Shown here one piece after another: positions 1-9,435 of a stretch of 64,000 bases of DNA. Made by a program: the position numbers and the translations under genes. The stretch is from Streptomyces gobiensis. Its GTDB lineage: Bacteria > Actinomycetota > Actinomycetes > Streptomycetales > Streptomycetaceae. How positions within the stretch are numbered: the stretch's first letter is position 1; the number at the start of each line of letters is the position of its first letter. The stretch is taken from positions 4,400,501-4,464,500 of the forward strand of contig NZ_CP086120.1 in NCBI RefSeq assembly GCF_021216675.1, read 5' to 3'. Under the pieces are notes generated by a model. That model made no database searches. It worked only from the letters and a program-made list of their open reading frames with translations, and had not been told where the DNA came from.

Positions 1-15
1 GCCGCCCCGCCCGTA

Positions 16-2319
16 GTGGCCTGGCTACGGGCCCCCCGGCCGGCGGCCGCGCCTGGAATCTGGCGGTATGGGCACCGGCCCAAGCCCGCGGCGGAGCCGG
101 AGCACATCGGGGACCGCCAGCTGCTGGGCGGCGCGCTGCTCGCACTGCTCGGCGGGCTCCTGGTGTGGTCCCTGTGCTGGAACGGCTACATCCGATTCTG
201 GCTGTGGCCGCTGGACTGGTTCACCCCCCACAGCTGGCGGTCCACCAGGGCCATTGTCACGGCGTCATACGTCTACTACGCCCTCTTCGGCGCCCTGCTG
301 GCGTATGTCTTCGGCCGACTCGGCAAGTGGCCCCAGGTCTGGCGCCGCTACGCCCCAGCGCCATGGCAGCGGCGCTGGCGGAAGCTCGCGGACCGGGCAG
401 CGGCCGCCAAGCCGTACCGCAGAGCGCTGCTGGCCCTGCTGGGCGGTGTCCTGGTGTGGGCGATGTGCTTCAGCGACGGCGGCTGGGAGTTCTGGCTGGC
501 TCCGCTGAAGTGGGTGACCCCGGAGAGCTGGCGTACGCCCGACGAGACCCAGGCGTATGTCGTCGCCTACAACATCTACTACGTCCTCTTCACCGTGGCC
601 CTGCTCGCCCTCACCGCCAAGGCCGGAGCCTGGCGAGCCGTATGGCGGCGCCGCAGCACGCCCCAGGCGCCCACCGGGACATCATGGACGCCCCCTCCCG
701 AGCGGGATCCGGCGGCCGGGCTGGCGGAGTGGTCCGGGCTGCGTGCCGCCGGGCAGTCCGAGGCGGCCGACCGGCTGTCCGAGGAGGTGTGGGCCGGGCG
801 GGTCAGCGATCTCGACTACGTACGGATCGAGCGGGTATGGCGCACCGTCCGGTCCCGCCCGGACGCGCTGGGCGCCTTCCGCCGGGCCGCGCTCGAGCAG
901 GGCGCCGCCGCGTTCGTACATCCCTCCGGAGCCCGTGACCTGTCTGTGCGCACCGCCAAGCACGATCTGCTGACCGGCCAGGTGCGGATCGGCACGGCGC
1001 TCGACGACGACCGCAACCCCTACCAGCACCGTGGCTGCCGACTCGCCGTCGACCCCGCACTGCTGGGCACCTCACTGCTGGCCGTCGGCCCGCCCGGCTC
1101 GGGCAAGACCGGCCGGATCGTCCGCCCGGCAGTCGAGGCGCTCTGTCTGCAGGCGCTGGCCCACCAGGCCGCCGTTGTCGCCGTCGGTACCGCCCGGGCG
1201 GGGCTCGGGCCCGATGACGCCTTCGATGTGGTGGTCCGGGTCGGCGACCCGCACTCCACCCACGGCCTTGATCTGTACGGCGGCACCACCGACCCGGATG
1301 AGGCCGCCGCGATGCTCGCCGAGGCGCTGCTCGGCGCTGAACATGGCGAACAGAGCGACCCCCGGGCGGCGGCGGTGGCGCTGGCCCAGCTCATCGGGCC
1401 GTACCGGGCAGCGTACGGGCGTTTTCCGGCCCTGCGTGAGCTGCGCTCCCTGCTGGAGGGCTCCGCGGTCGCCATCGCCGGGCTGCGTGAAGCGCTGGAC
1501 GCCGCCGGGGAGTTCGGTCAGCAGCGGGAGCTGGCCTCCCGGGAACGGCAGGCGGACCGCCCTGGCGATCCCGGGCCACTCCTCGCCGACCGGGTCGCCC
1601 TGCTCGACCGGCCGGCACTCGCCGACTTCTTCGGCACAGCCGCAGCTGATGCGGACGGTCAGGGGCCACCCCGCTTGTTCTCCCTGCGCACCCTGGAACA
1701 CCCGCTGCGGGTGCGGATCGATCTGCCCGCACGCGGGCACACCGAGGCGTCCCGCATCCTCACCCGGCTGGTGCTGGCCCAGTTCGCGGCAGGGGTCCTC
1801 GCCCGCGAGGACCGGTCGCTCTTCGCCTGTCTGGTCCTGGACGACGCCGCGCACACCATCACCCCCGACGCGGTACGCGGGCTGCGCCAGCTCCGTGCGG
1901 CGAATGCCGGTGCGGTGCTCACCCTGCGCACGCTGGACGATGTGCCGAAGCGGCTGCACTCCACACTGATCGGCACGGTCGGCTGCAAGGTGGCGCTGTC
2001 CGGGGTGAGCACCTGGGACGGCGAGGTCTTCGCCCAGGCATGGGGCCAGGACTGGGTGAAGACCGAGGATGTCACCCACAACCCCGACTTCTCCGGCGGC
2101 CTGCTCAAGCGCGGGCTGCGCGGGATCCGCACACTCTTCACCGGGGTGCGGGCGACTACCGAGTCGGTGACGGTACGGACCGTGCAGCGGGAGCGGTGGT
2201 CGGCCTCTGATCTGGCACACAAGGTGCCGCCGGGGCATGCCGTGCTGTCACTGACCTCGGTGCGGGGTGAATCGAGCCCGCCGGTGCTGGCCCGGCTCGG
2301 TGAGACGGGCGGTGAGTAG
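16..2319 (+). CDS. Membrane-anchored TraG/VirD4-like ATPase, possibly 5'-partial
   Basis: A 767-residue reading from a GTG at 16. The frame stays open to base 1, and no ribosome site is visible, so the true start may lie outside the window. Four hydrophobic segments sit at about residues 38-55, 82-100, 137-153 and 183-200, each pair followed by basic residues. A soluble ATPase domain follows. Its Walker A is GPPGSGKT (358-365), and a Walker B-like LVLDD lies near 605. The layout of an N-terminal membrane anchor plus one P-loop domain recalls TraG/VirD4 coupling or FtsK/HerA-type proteins. No relaxase or conjugation gene is nearby, so a DNA-transfer role is unproven. Streptomyces genomes often carry such proteins annotated only as ATP/GTP-binding. 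It is followed by a 136-bp gap before the PucR regulator. Confidence 0.75.
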   Translation: MAWLRAPRPAAAPGIWRYGHRPKPAAEPEHIGDRQLLGGALLALLGGLLVWSLCWNGYIRFWLWPLDWFTPHSWRSTRAIVTASYVYYALFGALLAYVFGRLGKWPQVWRRYAPAPWQRRWRKLADRAAAAKPYRRALLALLGGVLVWAMCFSDGGWEFWLAPLKWVTPESWRTPDETQAYVVAYNIYYVLFTVALLALTAKAGAWRAVWRRRSTPQAPTGTSWTPPPERDPAAGLAEWSGLRAAGQSEAADRLSEEVWAGRVSDLDYVRIERVWRTVRSRPDALGAFRRAALEQGAAAFVHPSGARDLSVRTAKHDLLTGQVRIGTALDDDRNPYQHRGCRLAVDPALLGTSLLAVGPPGSGKTGRIVRPAVEALCLQALAHQAAVVAVGTARAGLGPDDAFDVVVRVGDPHSTHGLDLYGGTTDPDEAAAMLAEALLGAEHGEQSDPRAAAVALAQLIGPYRAAYGRFPALRELRSLLEGSAVAIAGLREALDAAGEFGQQRELASRERQADRPGDPGPLLADRVALLDRPALADFFGTAAADADGQGPPRLFSLRTLEHPLRVRIDLPARGHTEASRILTRLVLAQFAAGVLAREDRSLFACLVLDDAAHTITPDAVRGLRQLRAANAGAVLTLRTLDDVPKRLHSTLIGTVGCKVALSGVSTWDGEVFAQAWGQDWVKTEDVTHNPDFSGGLLKRGLRGIRTLFTGVRATTESVTVRTVQRERWSASDLAHKVPPGHAVLSLTSVRGESSPPVLARLGETGGE

Positions 2320-2365
2320 CGGGGCAGCCAGGGGCGCATATGGGGCGTGCAAGGGGCGCGCAGCT

Positions 2366-2410
2366 GTACGGTGAGGCAGGGTAGGGCCGTATCCTCACTA
2401 CCGTACGGCC
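2366..2410 (+). promoter_or_regulatory. Overlapping inverted repeats upstream of the PucR gene
   Basis: GTACGGTGAGG (2366-2376) can pair with CCTCAC-TAC-CGTAC (2393-2406), leaving a 3-nt bulge. The overlapping arms GGCCGTA (2385-2391) and TACGGCC (2404-2410) form an alternative hairpin, so the two structures exclude each other. The site lies 46-90 bp before the regulator's start. It may terminate the upstream ATPase transcript or act as an operator or leader switch for the PucR gene; the sequence alone does not decide. Confidence 0.35.
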
Positions 2411-2455
2411 AAAAAGCTCTACACATGATCGCCAGAAGGTAGTCACAGGACCGCC

Positions 2456-4042
2456 ATGCAGCCCACGCTCGCCTCCCTCGCCCAGCACTCCGCGCTCAAG
2501 CTCTCCGTGCTCGCCGGCGAGGACCGGCTGGATGTGCCCGTGCGCTGGGCGCATGTGAGCGAGCTGGCCGATCCTGTGCCGTACATGGACGGCGGCGAGT
2601 TGCTGCTCATCACCGCCATGAAGCTGGACGCCGAGGACCCGGAAGCGATGCGCCGCTATGTCGGACGGCTGGTCGGCGCGGGTGTCGTCGGGCTGGGCTT
2701 CGCGGCCGGGGTCAACTATGAACGGGTGCCCGAGGCGCTGGTCCAGGCGGCTCGGGAGGCGGACTTCCCGCTGCTGGAAGTGCCGCGGCGCACCCCCTTC
2801 ATCGCGATCACCAAGGCGGTTTCCGCCGCCATCGCCGCCGATCAGTACCGTTCGGTGACCGCGGGCTTCGAGGCACAGCGCGAGCTGACCCGGGCGGCGA
2901 TCTCCGCCGAGGGCTCGACCGAACTCCTGACCCGGCTCGCCGCCCATGTGGACGGCTGGGCGGCGCTCTACGACGTCTCCGGCGCGCTGGTCGCCGCCGC
3001 CCCCACCTGGGCCGCCCGGCGCGCGGGCCGGCTCACCGCCGATGTGGAGCGGCTGCGCGACCGCCCCGCGCCCGCCAGCGCCGTGGTCAGCACGGCGGAG
3101 GGCGACGACCGGGTGGAGCTGCAGTCCATTGGCAGCGGCCGCCGCACCCGCGCCGTCCTTGCCGTCGGCACCGGCGCCCCGCTGGGCACCGCCGAGCGCT
3201 ATGCCGTCAACTCCGCCGTCGCCCTGCTGACCCTCACCACGGAGCGGTCCCGGGCGCTCCAGGAGGCGGAGCAGCGGCTCGGCGCGGCGGTGCTGCGGAT
3301 GCTGATGTCCGGCGAGGCGGACCACGCCCGCGCGGTCGCCGGGACGCTGTACGGCGGGCTGCTGGACGTACCGCTGCGGGTGGTGGTCGCCGAGACCGTA
3401 CCCGTCGCGGCCTCACAGGGCGCCGAGCCCGCCGGCCAGGAGGGTCCCACGCCGCTGGAGCTGCTGGCCGACGCGGTGGAGTCCGGCGCCGCCCGGGCCG
3501 GTGAGGCGGTGCTGGTCGTCCCGGACGGTGCGCGGCTCATCGTGCTCGCCGCGGATGGCGGCGCCGCGGTGGCCGCCTGCGCGGAGCACGTCCGGGCGGT
3601 GGGGGAGGGGCTGGCCGTGGGTATCTCGGCTCCGGCCGGTATCGCCGCCGTGGTGGTCGCCTTCAAACAGGCCGACCAGGCGCTCTCGGTGGCCCGGCGG
3701 CGCGGCACGGTGCTTGTCGAGCATGAGAACGTGGCCGCGGGTTCGGTGCTGCCGCTGCTCGCCGACGACGCGGTGCGGGCCTTCGCCGACGGCATCCTGC
3801 GTCCGCTGCGTGAGCACGACGCCAGCGGGCGCGGCGACCTCGTCGCCTCCTTGCAGGCCTGGCTGAACCGGCACGGCCAGTGGGACGCGGCCGCCGCGGA
3901 TCTGGGCGTGCACCGGCACACCCTGCGGTACCGGATGCGCCGGGTGGAGGAGATCCTCGGCCGCTCCCTGGACGACCCCGACCTCCGCATGGAGCTATGG
4001 CTAGCCCTGAAAGCCACCCGAGCCACCAGCACCCCTTCTTAA
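2456..4042 (+). CDS. pucR: PucR-family transcriptional regulator
   Basis: A 528-residue protein. The N-terminal PucR domain (about 1-125) contains the typical GELLLITA stretch and forms a ligand-sensing module. A central region (about 290-410) resembles the CdaR GGDEF-like domain. The C-terminal helix-turn-helix (about 460-520) contains HRHTLRYRMRRVEEI, typical of the PucR/CdaR HTH_30 family. The ATG start has AGGA just upstream. Family members usually control purine, amino-acid, polyamine or sugar-acid catabolism and often neighbour an aldehyde dehydrogenase, as here with the gene at 6166. A convergent carboxypeptidase and a long repeat region lie between them. The ligand cannot be read from the sequence. 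Confidence 0.9.
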   Translation: MQPTLASLAQHSALKLSVLAGEDRLDVPVRWAHVSELADPVPYMDGGELLLITAMKLDAEDPEAMRRYVGRLVGAGVVGLGFAAGVNYERVPEALVQAAREADFPLLEVPRRTPFIAITKAVSAAIAADQYRSVTAGFEAQRELTRAAISAEGSTELLTRLAAHVDGWAALYDVSGALVAAAPTWAARRAGRLTADVERLRDRPAPASAVVSTAEGDDRVELQSIGSGRRTRAVLAVGTGAPLGTAERYAVNSAVALLTLTTERSRALQEAEQRLGAAVLRMLMSGEADHARAVAGTLYGGLLDVPLRVVVAETVPVAASQGAEPAGQEGPTPLELLADAVESGAARAGEAVLVVPDGARLIVLAADGGAAVAACAEHVRAVGEGLAVGISAPAGIAAVVVAFKQADQALSVARRRGTVLVEHENVAAGSVLPLLADDAVRAFADGILRPLREHDASGRGDLVASLQAWLNRHGQWDAAAADLGVHRHTLRYRMRRVEEILGRSLDDPDLRMELWLALKATRATSTPS

Positions 4043-4581
4043 CGGCGTCCTCGCATTGTTCGGCCCGGGGGGCCTCACAAGCTTCGCCCGCCTGCGCCGG
4101 ACTCCGTCCGTCGGTGGTTGTGGCTGAGCGCCGTTGCCGTCGGTGAGAGTTCCCCTAACCCGGCCCCTTCCCGAAACTGGGGGCTTGCGCCCCCAGACCC
4201 CCACCCCGTTGTGGGCACTCGCAGCCCCGCGAGGGGCTGTGGGTGGGCACAACACCCGGCCACCGGCCCGCACCGGGCCAACCCCGGGGCCCGGGGTGCG
4301 AGCCCCGGTTCCGGGAAGGGGCGGGAATTGGGGAAACCCACCCACGGCACCGCGCACCCGGGGCGAAGCCCCGCCGCGCGGCGGAGCCGCATATCGGTAC
4401 TGCCGGGAAGGGGCGGGATACGGGGAAACCCACCCACGGCACCCCGCAGCCGGGGCGGAGCCCCGCCGCGCGGCGGAGCCGCCCATCGGTACAGCCGGGA
4501 AGGGGCGGGGTCAGGCGAAACCCCGCCCCCGGCACCCCGGGGCAAAGCCCCGCCACGTGGCGGAGCCGCGCCCCCGGCTGG
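4043..4581. repeat. Composite intergenic repeat R1
   Basis: Gene-free stretch between convergent 3' ends, made of repeated modules. It opens with a block also found at 18622 (GGCGTCCTCGCATTGTTCGG). Next is a hairpin CTGGGGGCTTGCGCCCCCAG near 4178-4197. Then comes the GTTGTG...CACAACAC unit (4208-4255), followed by a GGGGCGAAGCCCC-type hairpin block. Last are tandem 80-90 bp units centred on CGGCGGAGCCGC. Related arrays are R2-R7. Long apparent reading frames across it on both strands are products of repeat and GC bias, not genes. Confidence 0.85.
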
Positions 4582-5907
4582 CTACCGCTGGCAGTACTCG
4601 GCCTCCTTGCCAATGGACCGATACATACAGTCAGCGTTCTCCAGCAGAATCAGCATCGCGCCCTTGTTCCGCGCAGTCTCCCGCCCAATCACCCGCCCAG
4701 GCGGATAGAACCCATCGGGGTGCCCGGAGGGCGGATACATCTCAAAGGTGTACGAGAAGATCCGCTGCGCACCCCACATCCAGTCACCGATGGAGCCATC
4801 GGTGATGTAGAGATCGCTGGACTGCTGCGGCTTGTAGCCGTTGCTCCGTGCCATCGACGTCCCCACCGCGGCATGCGCGTCCCGGTCATCCCGCGTCAGC
4901 CCCGGCGCGGTGTCGGCGTAGGTGTAGCCGTACGGCCACAGGATCAGCTCACCGTAGGTGTGGAAGTCGATATGCGCGGTGATCTGCTGCTTGCCGCCGA
5001 CCACCCGGCTGCGTACGAAGTCCGCGACGACCTTGGTCTCGGTTCCGGACTCGGCCGACGGACCGCGATAGGTCTGGCTGCTGGGAGAGCCGGACGAGCC
5101 GCCGCAGCAGCCCCACCGGTAGTCGAAGTTACGGTTGATGTCGGTGCCGACCGCCGACGTACCGGAGTTGGGCTGCCGGTTCTTGCGCCACATCCGGAAG
5201 CGGCCGGACTGCATGTCGTACACCTTGCCGTCCGGGTTCTGGGTCGGGATGATCCACAGCTCGCGCTCATCCAGCATCTTGGTGATCCGGGCGTCCTTGC
5301 CGTACTGCGCGGCGAACTCCCGGAGGGTGTAGAGCGCCATCTCCGTGGTGAGATGCTCGCGCGCGTGCATGTTGTGGGTGAACAGGACCTCGGGCTTGTC
5401 CTCGTCCACCCGCACATTGGAGCTGATCTTGACCGCGATGATGTCCCGGCCCTGGTAGGACTTGCCGATGACCTGGCGGCTCATCAGCTCCGGGTACTTC
5501 TGCACATAGGTGTTGACGGCGTCCATCATCTGGGCGTAGCTGTGATAGTCCGCCGGGCCCGCGGCCCTGATGTCGCCCCGCTCCCCGGGGCCGGGCAGCG
5601 CGGTCAGCCGGTGGCCGAGCTTACGGAGCCTGTCGGCCTGGGCCGGGGTGGCGGTGATGACCACGGAGTGGTCACGGACCTCGTCGATCGCGACGCCGGT
5701 GCGGGCGAGCGCGGAGCGATGGGCTCTGCTGCCCACCCCCGCGACCTCGTACTGCCGGGGGCCGTCCTGCCGCTCGGCCTGCTCCGCCGTGGTGGCGGGC
5801 TCTTTGGGGGGTGCTGCGGTGGCCTGTGCGCCGAGTGGCACGGCCAGCGCGAGGGTGAGAAGAACGGCCGCGGAGGTAGTCCGTTTGCCGCGAATTCTTA
5901 AGCGCAT
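4582..5907 (-). CDS. Secreted M14-family zinc carboxypeptidase
   Basis: A 441-residue precursor with a basic N-terminus, a hydrophobic core and an Ala-rich cleavage region near residue 32, so it is a Sec-type exported enzyme. A propeptide region (about 35-110) precedes the catalytic domain. Metallocarboxypeptidase landmarks are visible: HAREH (zinc His and Glu), [10 protein letters not shown] (substrate-binding Asn-Arg), HIDFHTYGE (third zinc His), and FEMYP near the C-terminus, carrying the catalytic Glu. It probably trims C-terminal residues from extracellular peptides for nutrition. The start is supported by AGGAG 6-7 nt upstream. It is transcribed divergently from the aldehyde dehydrogenase. 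Confidence 0.9.
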   Translation of the reverse strand: MRLRIRGKRTTSAAVLLTLALAVPLGAQATAAPPKEPATTAEQAERQDGPRQYEVAGVGSRAHRSALARTGVAIDEVRDHSVVITATPAQADRLRKLGHRLTALPGPGERGDIRAAGPADYHSYAQMMDAVNTYVQKYPELMSRQVIGKSYQGRDIIAVKISSNVRVDEDKPEVLFTHNMHAREHLTTEMALYTLREFAAQYGKDARITKMLDERELWIIPTQNPDGKVYDMQSGRFRMWRKNRQPNSGTSAVGTDINRNFDYRWGCCGGSSGSPSSQTYRGPSAESGTETKVVADFVRSRVVGGKQQITAHIDFHTYGELILWPYGYTYADTAPGLTRDDRDAHAAVGTSMARSNGYKPQQSSDLYITDGSIGDWMWGAQRIFSYTFEMYPPSGHPDGFYPPGRVIGRETARNKGAMLILLENADCMYRSIGKEAEYCQR

Positions 5908-5971
5908 CGCATCTCCTGGGGTGTCCAGAGTGAGACGGGTGGGGTTGCGCGTGCGGCGCCATCCTTACGTG

Positions 5972-5995
5972 GTGTCATGCCTTCGTCAATGACAC
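5972..5995. promoter_or_regulatory. Inverted repeat in the divergent carboxypeptidase/aldehyde dehydrogenase region
   Basis: GTGTCAT (5972-5978) and ATGACAC (5989-5995) form perfect 7-bp arms with a 10-bp spacer, close to one helical turn between half-sites. The position, 65 bp upstream of the carboxypeptidase start, suits a dimeric regulator. The regulator is unknown; PucR is one candidate by proximity only. Confidence 0.35.
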
Positions 5996-6093
5996 ATCTG
6001 GACTACCGCCAAAGCGGAGCAGCGAGCCGGGGGAGTGCGCCGCGTCGGACAAGAGGCGAGGACCGGACGTACCCCTACGGTTGGCAGTACAGA

Positions 6094-6115
6094 GACATAC
6101 GCACGACATACGCAC
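6094..6115. repeat. Tandem 11-bp direct repeat upstream of the aldehyde dehydrogenase
   Basis: Two adjacent perfect copies of GACATACGCAC at 6094-6104 and 6105-6115, about 50-70 bp before the GTG start at 6166. The one-turn spacing places both copies on the same DNA face, as expected for an activator or repressor site. Confidence 0.45.
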
Positions 6116-6165
6116 CACTCACCCCAACCCCCACCCCCACCACCATCGGAAGGCCGGGATCCGCA

Positions 6166-7620
6166 GTGACTACAGCGACTTCCACGCACGCATTCTGGCT
6201 CGCCGGCCGTGAGGCGACCGGCGACGACACGCTTGAGGTCACCTCGCCCTGGGACGGCCGTACCGTCGGCCGGGTCAGTGTGCCGACCGAGGCACAGGTC
6301 GAGGAGGCCGTGGCCACCGCGGCCACCGTCGCGGAGGAGTTCGCCGCCACCCCCGCGCATGTCCGGGCGGCGGCGCTGGACCATGTCGTACGCCGCCTCG
6401 GCGAGCGGGCCGAGGAGATCGCCCGGCTCATCTCCGCCGAGAACGGCAAGCCCATCAAGTGGGCCCGTGGTGAGGTCGGCCGCTGTGTCTCCGTCTTCCG
6501 CTGGGCCGCCGAGGAAGCCCGCCGCTTCAACGGCGGAGAGGCACAGCGCCTCGACTCCGACGCGGCCGGCACCGGACGGCTCGCGCTGACCCGCCGCTTC
6601 CCGCGTGGGCCCGTACTGGGCATCGCCCCGTTCAACTTCCCGCTCAACCTGTGCGCCCACAAGGTCGCCCCGGCGCTCGCCGTCGGCACCCCGATCATCC
6701 TCAAGCCCGCCCCGGCCACCCCGCTTTCGGGTCTGCTGATCGGTGAGCTGCTCGCCGAGACCGACCTCCCGGCCGGTTCCTGGTCCGTGCTTCCGGTGCC
6801 CAATGACCGGATGCCCGGCCTCGTCCAGGATGAGCGGCTGCCGGTTGTCTCCTTCACCGGCTCCGGGCCGGTCGGCTGGTCCCTGGTGGATTCCGCCCCG
6901 CGCAAGCACATGTGCCTGGAGCTGGGCGGCCAGGGCGCGGCCGTCGTACTGGCCGACTACTCCTCGGAGCAGGACCTGGACTGGGCCGCGCAGCGCATCG
7001 CCACCTTCTCCAACTACCAGGGCGGCCAGTCCTGCATCTCCGTCCAGCGCGTCATCGCGGACGCCTCGGTCTACGACCGCCTGGTCCCCAAGATCGTCGC
7101 GGCCGTCGAGGCCCAGGTGACCGGTGACCCCTCCGATGACGCGACCGAGGTGGGTCCGCAGATCAGCGAGGACGCCGCCAGGCGCATCGAGAACTGGGTC
7201 GACGAGGCGGTCAAGGCGGGCGCCAAGCTGCTCACCGGCGGCAAGCGGGACGGCGCCACCTACGCCCCGACCGTCCTGGAGGACGTTCCGGCCGATACCC
7301 AGATCGCCTGTGAGGAGGTCTTCGGGCCGGTGCTGACCCTCACCAAGGTCGATGGCGAGCAGGCCGCGTACGCCGTGGCCAACGACTCCAAGTACGGCCT
7401 CCAGACCGGCCTCTTCACCCACGATGTGCAGACCGCCTTCCGCGCCCATCGGGCACTGGAGGTCGGAGGCGTGATCGTCGGCGATGTGCCGTCCTACCGC
7501 GCCGACCAGATGCCCTACGGCGGCGCCAAGCAGTCCGGCGTCGGCCGTGAGGGTGTGCGGTTCGCGATGGAGGACTACACCTATGAGCGGGTGATGGTCC
7601 TCACCGGCCTGGAGCTCTGA
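6166..7620 (+). CDS. NAD(P)-dependent aldehyde dehydrogenase
   Basis: A 484-residue aldehyde dehydrogenase from GTG 6166. Homology to the family begins at [12 protein letters not shown], while the open frame upstream (from 5977) is proline/threonine-rich and does not look like the family, so the GTG was preferred. Motifs present are [11 protein letters not shown] (cofactor loop with the catalytic Asn), LELGGQGA (general-base Glu) and [10 protein letters not shown] (nucleophilic Cys). The C-terminal [13 protein letters not shown] is also typical. It oxidises an aldehyde to an acid in a succinate-semialdehyde-dehydrogenase-like manner; the substrate is unknown. The nearby PucR regulator and the repeats at 6094 suggest induction by a catabolic substrate. 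Confidence 0.9.
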   Translation: MTTATSTHAFWLAGREATGDDTLEVTSPWDGRTVGRVSVPTEAQVEEAVATAATVAEEFAATPAHVRAAALDHVVRRLGERAEEIARLISAENGKPIKWARGEVGRCVSVFRWAAEEARRFNGGEAQRLDSDAAGTGRLALTRRFPRGPVLGIAPFNFPLNLCAHKVAPALAVGTPIILKPAPATPLSGLLIGELLAETDLPAGSWSVLPVPNDRMPGLVQDERLPVVSFTGSGPVGWSLVDSAPRKHMCLELGGQGAAVVLADYSSEQDLDWAAQRIATFSNYQGGQSCISVQRVIADASVYDRLVPKIVAAVEAQVTGDPSDDATEVGPQISEDAARRIENWVDEAVKAGAKLLTGGKRDGATYAPTVLEDVPADTQIACEEVFGPVLTLTKVDGEQAAYAVANDSKYGLQTGLFTHDVQTAFRAHRALEVGGVIVGDVPSYRADQMPYGGAKQSGVGREGVRFAMEDYTYERVMVLTGLEL

Positions 7621-7653
7621 GCCCGTCCCCGGTCGGGGACACCGCCTGGCAAG

Positions 7654-7668
7654 TGACAACCATTTTCA
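7654..7668 (+). promoter_or_regulatory. Zur-box-like operator before the cysteine-less bL32 gene
   Basis: TGACAACCATTTTCA is an imperfect palindrome (TGA..A half-sites) that resembles the actinobacterial Zur consensus TGAAAATGATTTTCA. It lies 38 bp upstream of a bL32 gene that has lost its zinc-binding cysteines. Such paralogues are classical Zur targets, induced when zinc is scarce. The call rests on the motif and context together. Confidence 0.7.
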
Positions 7669-7705
7669 TGTAGCCTGGCGGTCGTTCCCGACCGGAGGAA
7701 GACCC

Positions 7706-7885
7706 ATGGCCGTCCCCAAGCGCAAGCTGTCGCGCAGCAACACACGTCACCGCCGCTCCAACTGGAAGGCCACCCCACCCGACCTGGTGCCCATCACCAT
7801 CGACGGCCGCGAGTACCGGGTCCCGCGCCGTCTGGTGCGTGCCTACGAACGCGGACTGATCCAGCCCGACGGCTCCCTCTCCTGA
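7706..7885 (+). CDS. rpmF: 50S ribosomal protein bL32, zinc-independent paralogue
   Basis: A 59-residue protein beginning [18 protein letters not shown], the signature N-terminus of bL32. The canonical protein then carries a four-cysteine zinc ribbon; this one has none and instead reads [20 protein letters not shown]. It is therefore the C-minus form that substitutes for the zinc form in the large subunit and frees zinc during limitation. A strong ribosome site (GGAGGAAG, 7694-7701) precedes the ATG. A Zur-box-like sequence lies 38 bp upstream and a hairpin lies just downstream, so it looks monocistronic. Confidence 0.9.
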   Translation: MAVPKRKLSRSNTRHRRSNWKATPPDLVPITIDGREYRVPRRLVRAYERGLIQPDGSLS

Positions 7886-7890
7886 TGCTC

Positions 7891-7910
7891 ACCACCCACT
7901 GCCGGGTGGT
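7891..7910 (+). terminator. Hairpin after rpmF
   Basis: ACCACCC (7891-7897) pairs with GGGTGGT (7904-7910) around a 6-nt loop, 6 nt past the rpmF stop. There is no U tract, as is usual for Streptomyces terminators. The remaining 7911-8192 holds no recognisable gene or site. Confidence 0.5.
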
Positions 7911-8192
7911 GCCGGTGCCCTACTGAGGTCGTACCGGGCCGGGACCTGTCGGCGGAAGCACGGCCCAGCAGCTGACGGTGGCCGCGCGCCCCGGGACCCA
8001 TCCCCCGTCCGCCTCCCCCGTGGGCGGTTCCCCCCGTGGTCCCGGGGCACGGCGTTTCTTGCACCACTGAACGTACGCGGCGCCCGGCCGGGCGGTCATC
8101 GCCGTCAGGGTTGAAGTGACATCCGGCCTTTGGCGGTAGCCGGACCCGCATGTCATACCAGCGCGGTAGCGGGGAAACCGAGCGGGCGGACG

Positions 8193-9419
8193 ATGCCGCT
8201 CCGGTGCCGGCGCCGTTACGCTGCGCCGGTGTGGAGGGGTCGGTGGTCGCGGCGATGGGTGCGGAGGGTGCCGCCATGGGCGTATGACAGTGCCATTGCC
8301 CTGGCGATCACCCTGATCAGTCTGCTGCTGGGCTTCGAAGGCCCGCCCGACGGCTGGGGCTGGAGCGGACTGGACGAACGCGGTGTGCTCCTCACCTGCC
8401 TGATCAACCTGCCGCTCGCCGCCCGCAGACGGGCACCGGTCGCCCTCGCCCTGGGCGTCCTCGCCCTGTGGACCGCATACATCAGCCTCGGCTACTGGCC
8501 CGTGGTCAACAGCCCCGGCGCCCTGCTCGCCCTTTACACCGTCGCCTCCCTGCGCCCACTGCGCCATGCCATCGGCTGTGCGCTGCTGTTCACCGCGGTC
8601 TGGAACTACGCGGGGACGACCGGCGAGGAGAGTTCCTGGCCGACCGTGCTGGCACAGAGCCTGGTGTACACGGCGGTGGTCTGCGGCTTCGGCCAGCTGG
8701 CCCGTAACTCCGCCCAGCGCGCGGTACGACTCGCCGAACTCGCCGAGCAGCTACGCCGGGAACGGGCGGCGGGCGAGCGGCGGGCGGTCGCCGAGGAGCG
8801 GGTGCGGATCGCCCGTGAGCTGCACGATGTGGTCGCCCACCATATGGCCGTGATCTCGGTACAGGCGGGGCTCGCCCACTACGTCTTCGGCAGCGATCCC
8901 CACACGGCCCGGACCGCCCTCGGCACGATCTCGGACTCTTCCGGGGAAGCCCTGTCCGAGCTGCGGCGGCTGCTCGCTGTGCTGCGCGTCGACGGCACAG
9001 GAGACCGAGACCGGCCGGACGATCCGCTGGACACCGCGCCCGGCATCGGCCGCCTCGATGAGCTCCTGGAGCGCGTACGCAACGCCGGGGTGACCGTGGG
9101 CCGCACCGTCCACGGTGACCCAAGACCCCTGCCACCGGGCGTGGACCAGTGCGCGTTCCGTGTCGTCCAGGAGGCGCTGACCAATGTCATCAAGCACGCC
9201 CGCCCCGCCATCGCCCAGGTCACCGTCGACTATCAGCCACGTCGGCTCACCATCACGGTCACGGACGAGGGCCAGCGCACAGATCCGGTCCGAGGTGACG
9301 CCGGCCCAGGTCATGGCTTGATAGGCATGCGTGAGCGCGCCAGGATCTACGGGGGCACGGTGACCATTGGGCCCCGGCCGAGCGGCGGATACGAGGTGCG
9401 ACTCACCCTTCCCGCCTGA
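8193..9419 (+). CDS. Sensor histidine kinase of the NarL/DesK (HisKA_3) type
   Basis: A 408-residue protein from ATG 8193; the frame is open further upstream and GTGs near 8229 are alternatives, so the start is uncertain. The N-terminal half has four to five membrane helices and no large extracellular domain. The dimerisation box is RIARELHDVVAHH with phosphoacceptor His211. The ATPase domain has the N-box QEALTNVIKHA and G-box GHGLIGMRERARIYGG. It phosphorylates the response regulator encoded 16 bp downstream. The short sensor region suggests a membrane or envelope stimulus. Confidence 0.9.
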   Translation: MPLRCRRRYAAPVWRGRWSRRWVRRVPPWAYDSAIALAITLISLLLGFEGPPDGWGWSGLDERGVLLTCLINLPLAARRRAPVALALGVLALWTAYISLGYWPVVNSPGALLALYTVASLRPLRHAIGCALLFTAVWNYAGTTGEESSWPTVLAQSLVYTAVVCGFGQLARNSAQRAVRLAELAEQLRRERAAGERRAVAEERVRIARELHDVVAHHMAVISVQAGLAHYVFGSDPHTARTALGTISDSSGEALSELRRLLAVLRVDGTGDRDRPDDPLDTAPGIGRLDELLERVRNAGVTVGRTVHGDPRPLPPGVDQCAFRVVQEALTNVIKHARPAIAQVTVDYQPRRLTITVTDEGQRTDPVRGDAGPGHGLIGMRERARIYGGTVTIGPRPSGGYEVRLTLPA

Positions 9420-9435
9420 GGGGAGAGCACAGCGG

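Noticed and set aside
4349-4580. CRISPR-like tandem array in R1 (and R3)
   Set aside because: Units are contiguous and degenerate, without unique spacers of constant length, and no cas genes are present.
4118-5901. Long plus-strand frames across R1 and the carboxypeptidase gene
   Set aside because: They read repeat modules and the antisense of an M14 peptidase with intact motifs, with no protein similarity.
5977-6165. 63-residue N-terminal extension of the aldehyde dehydrogenase
   Set aside because: Not family-like, and it covers a promoter region with direct repeats.
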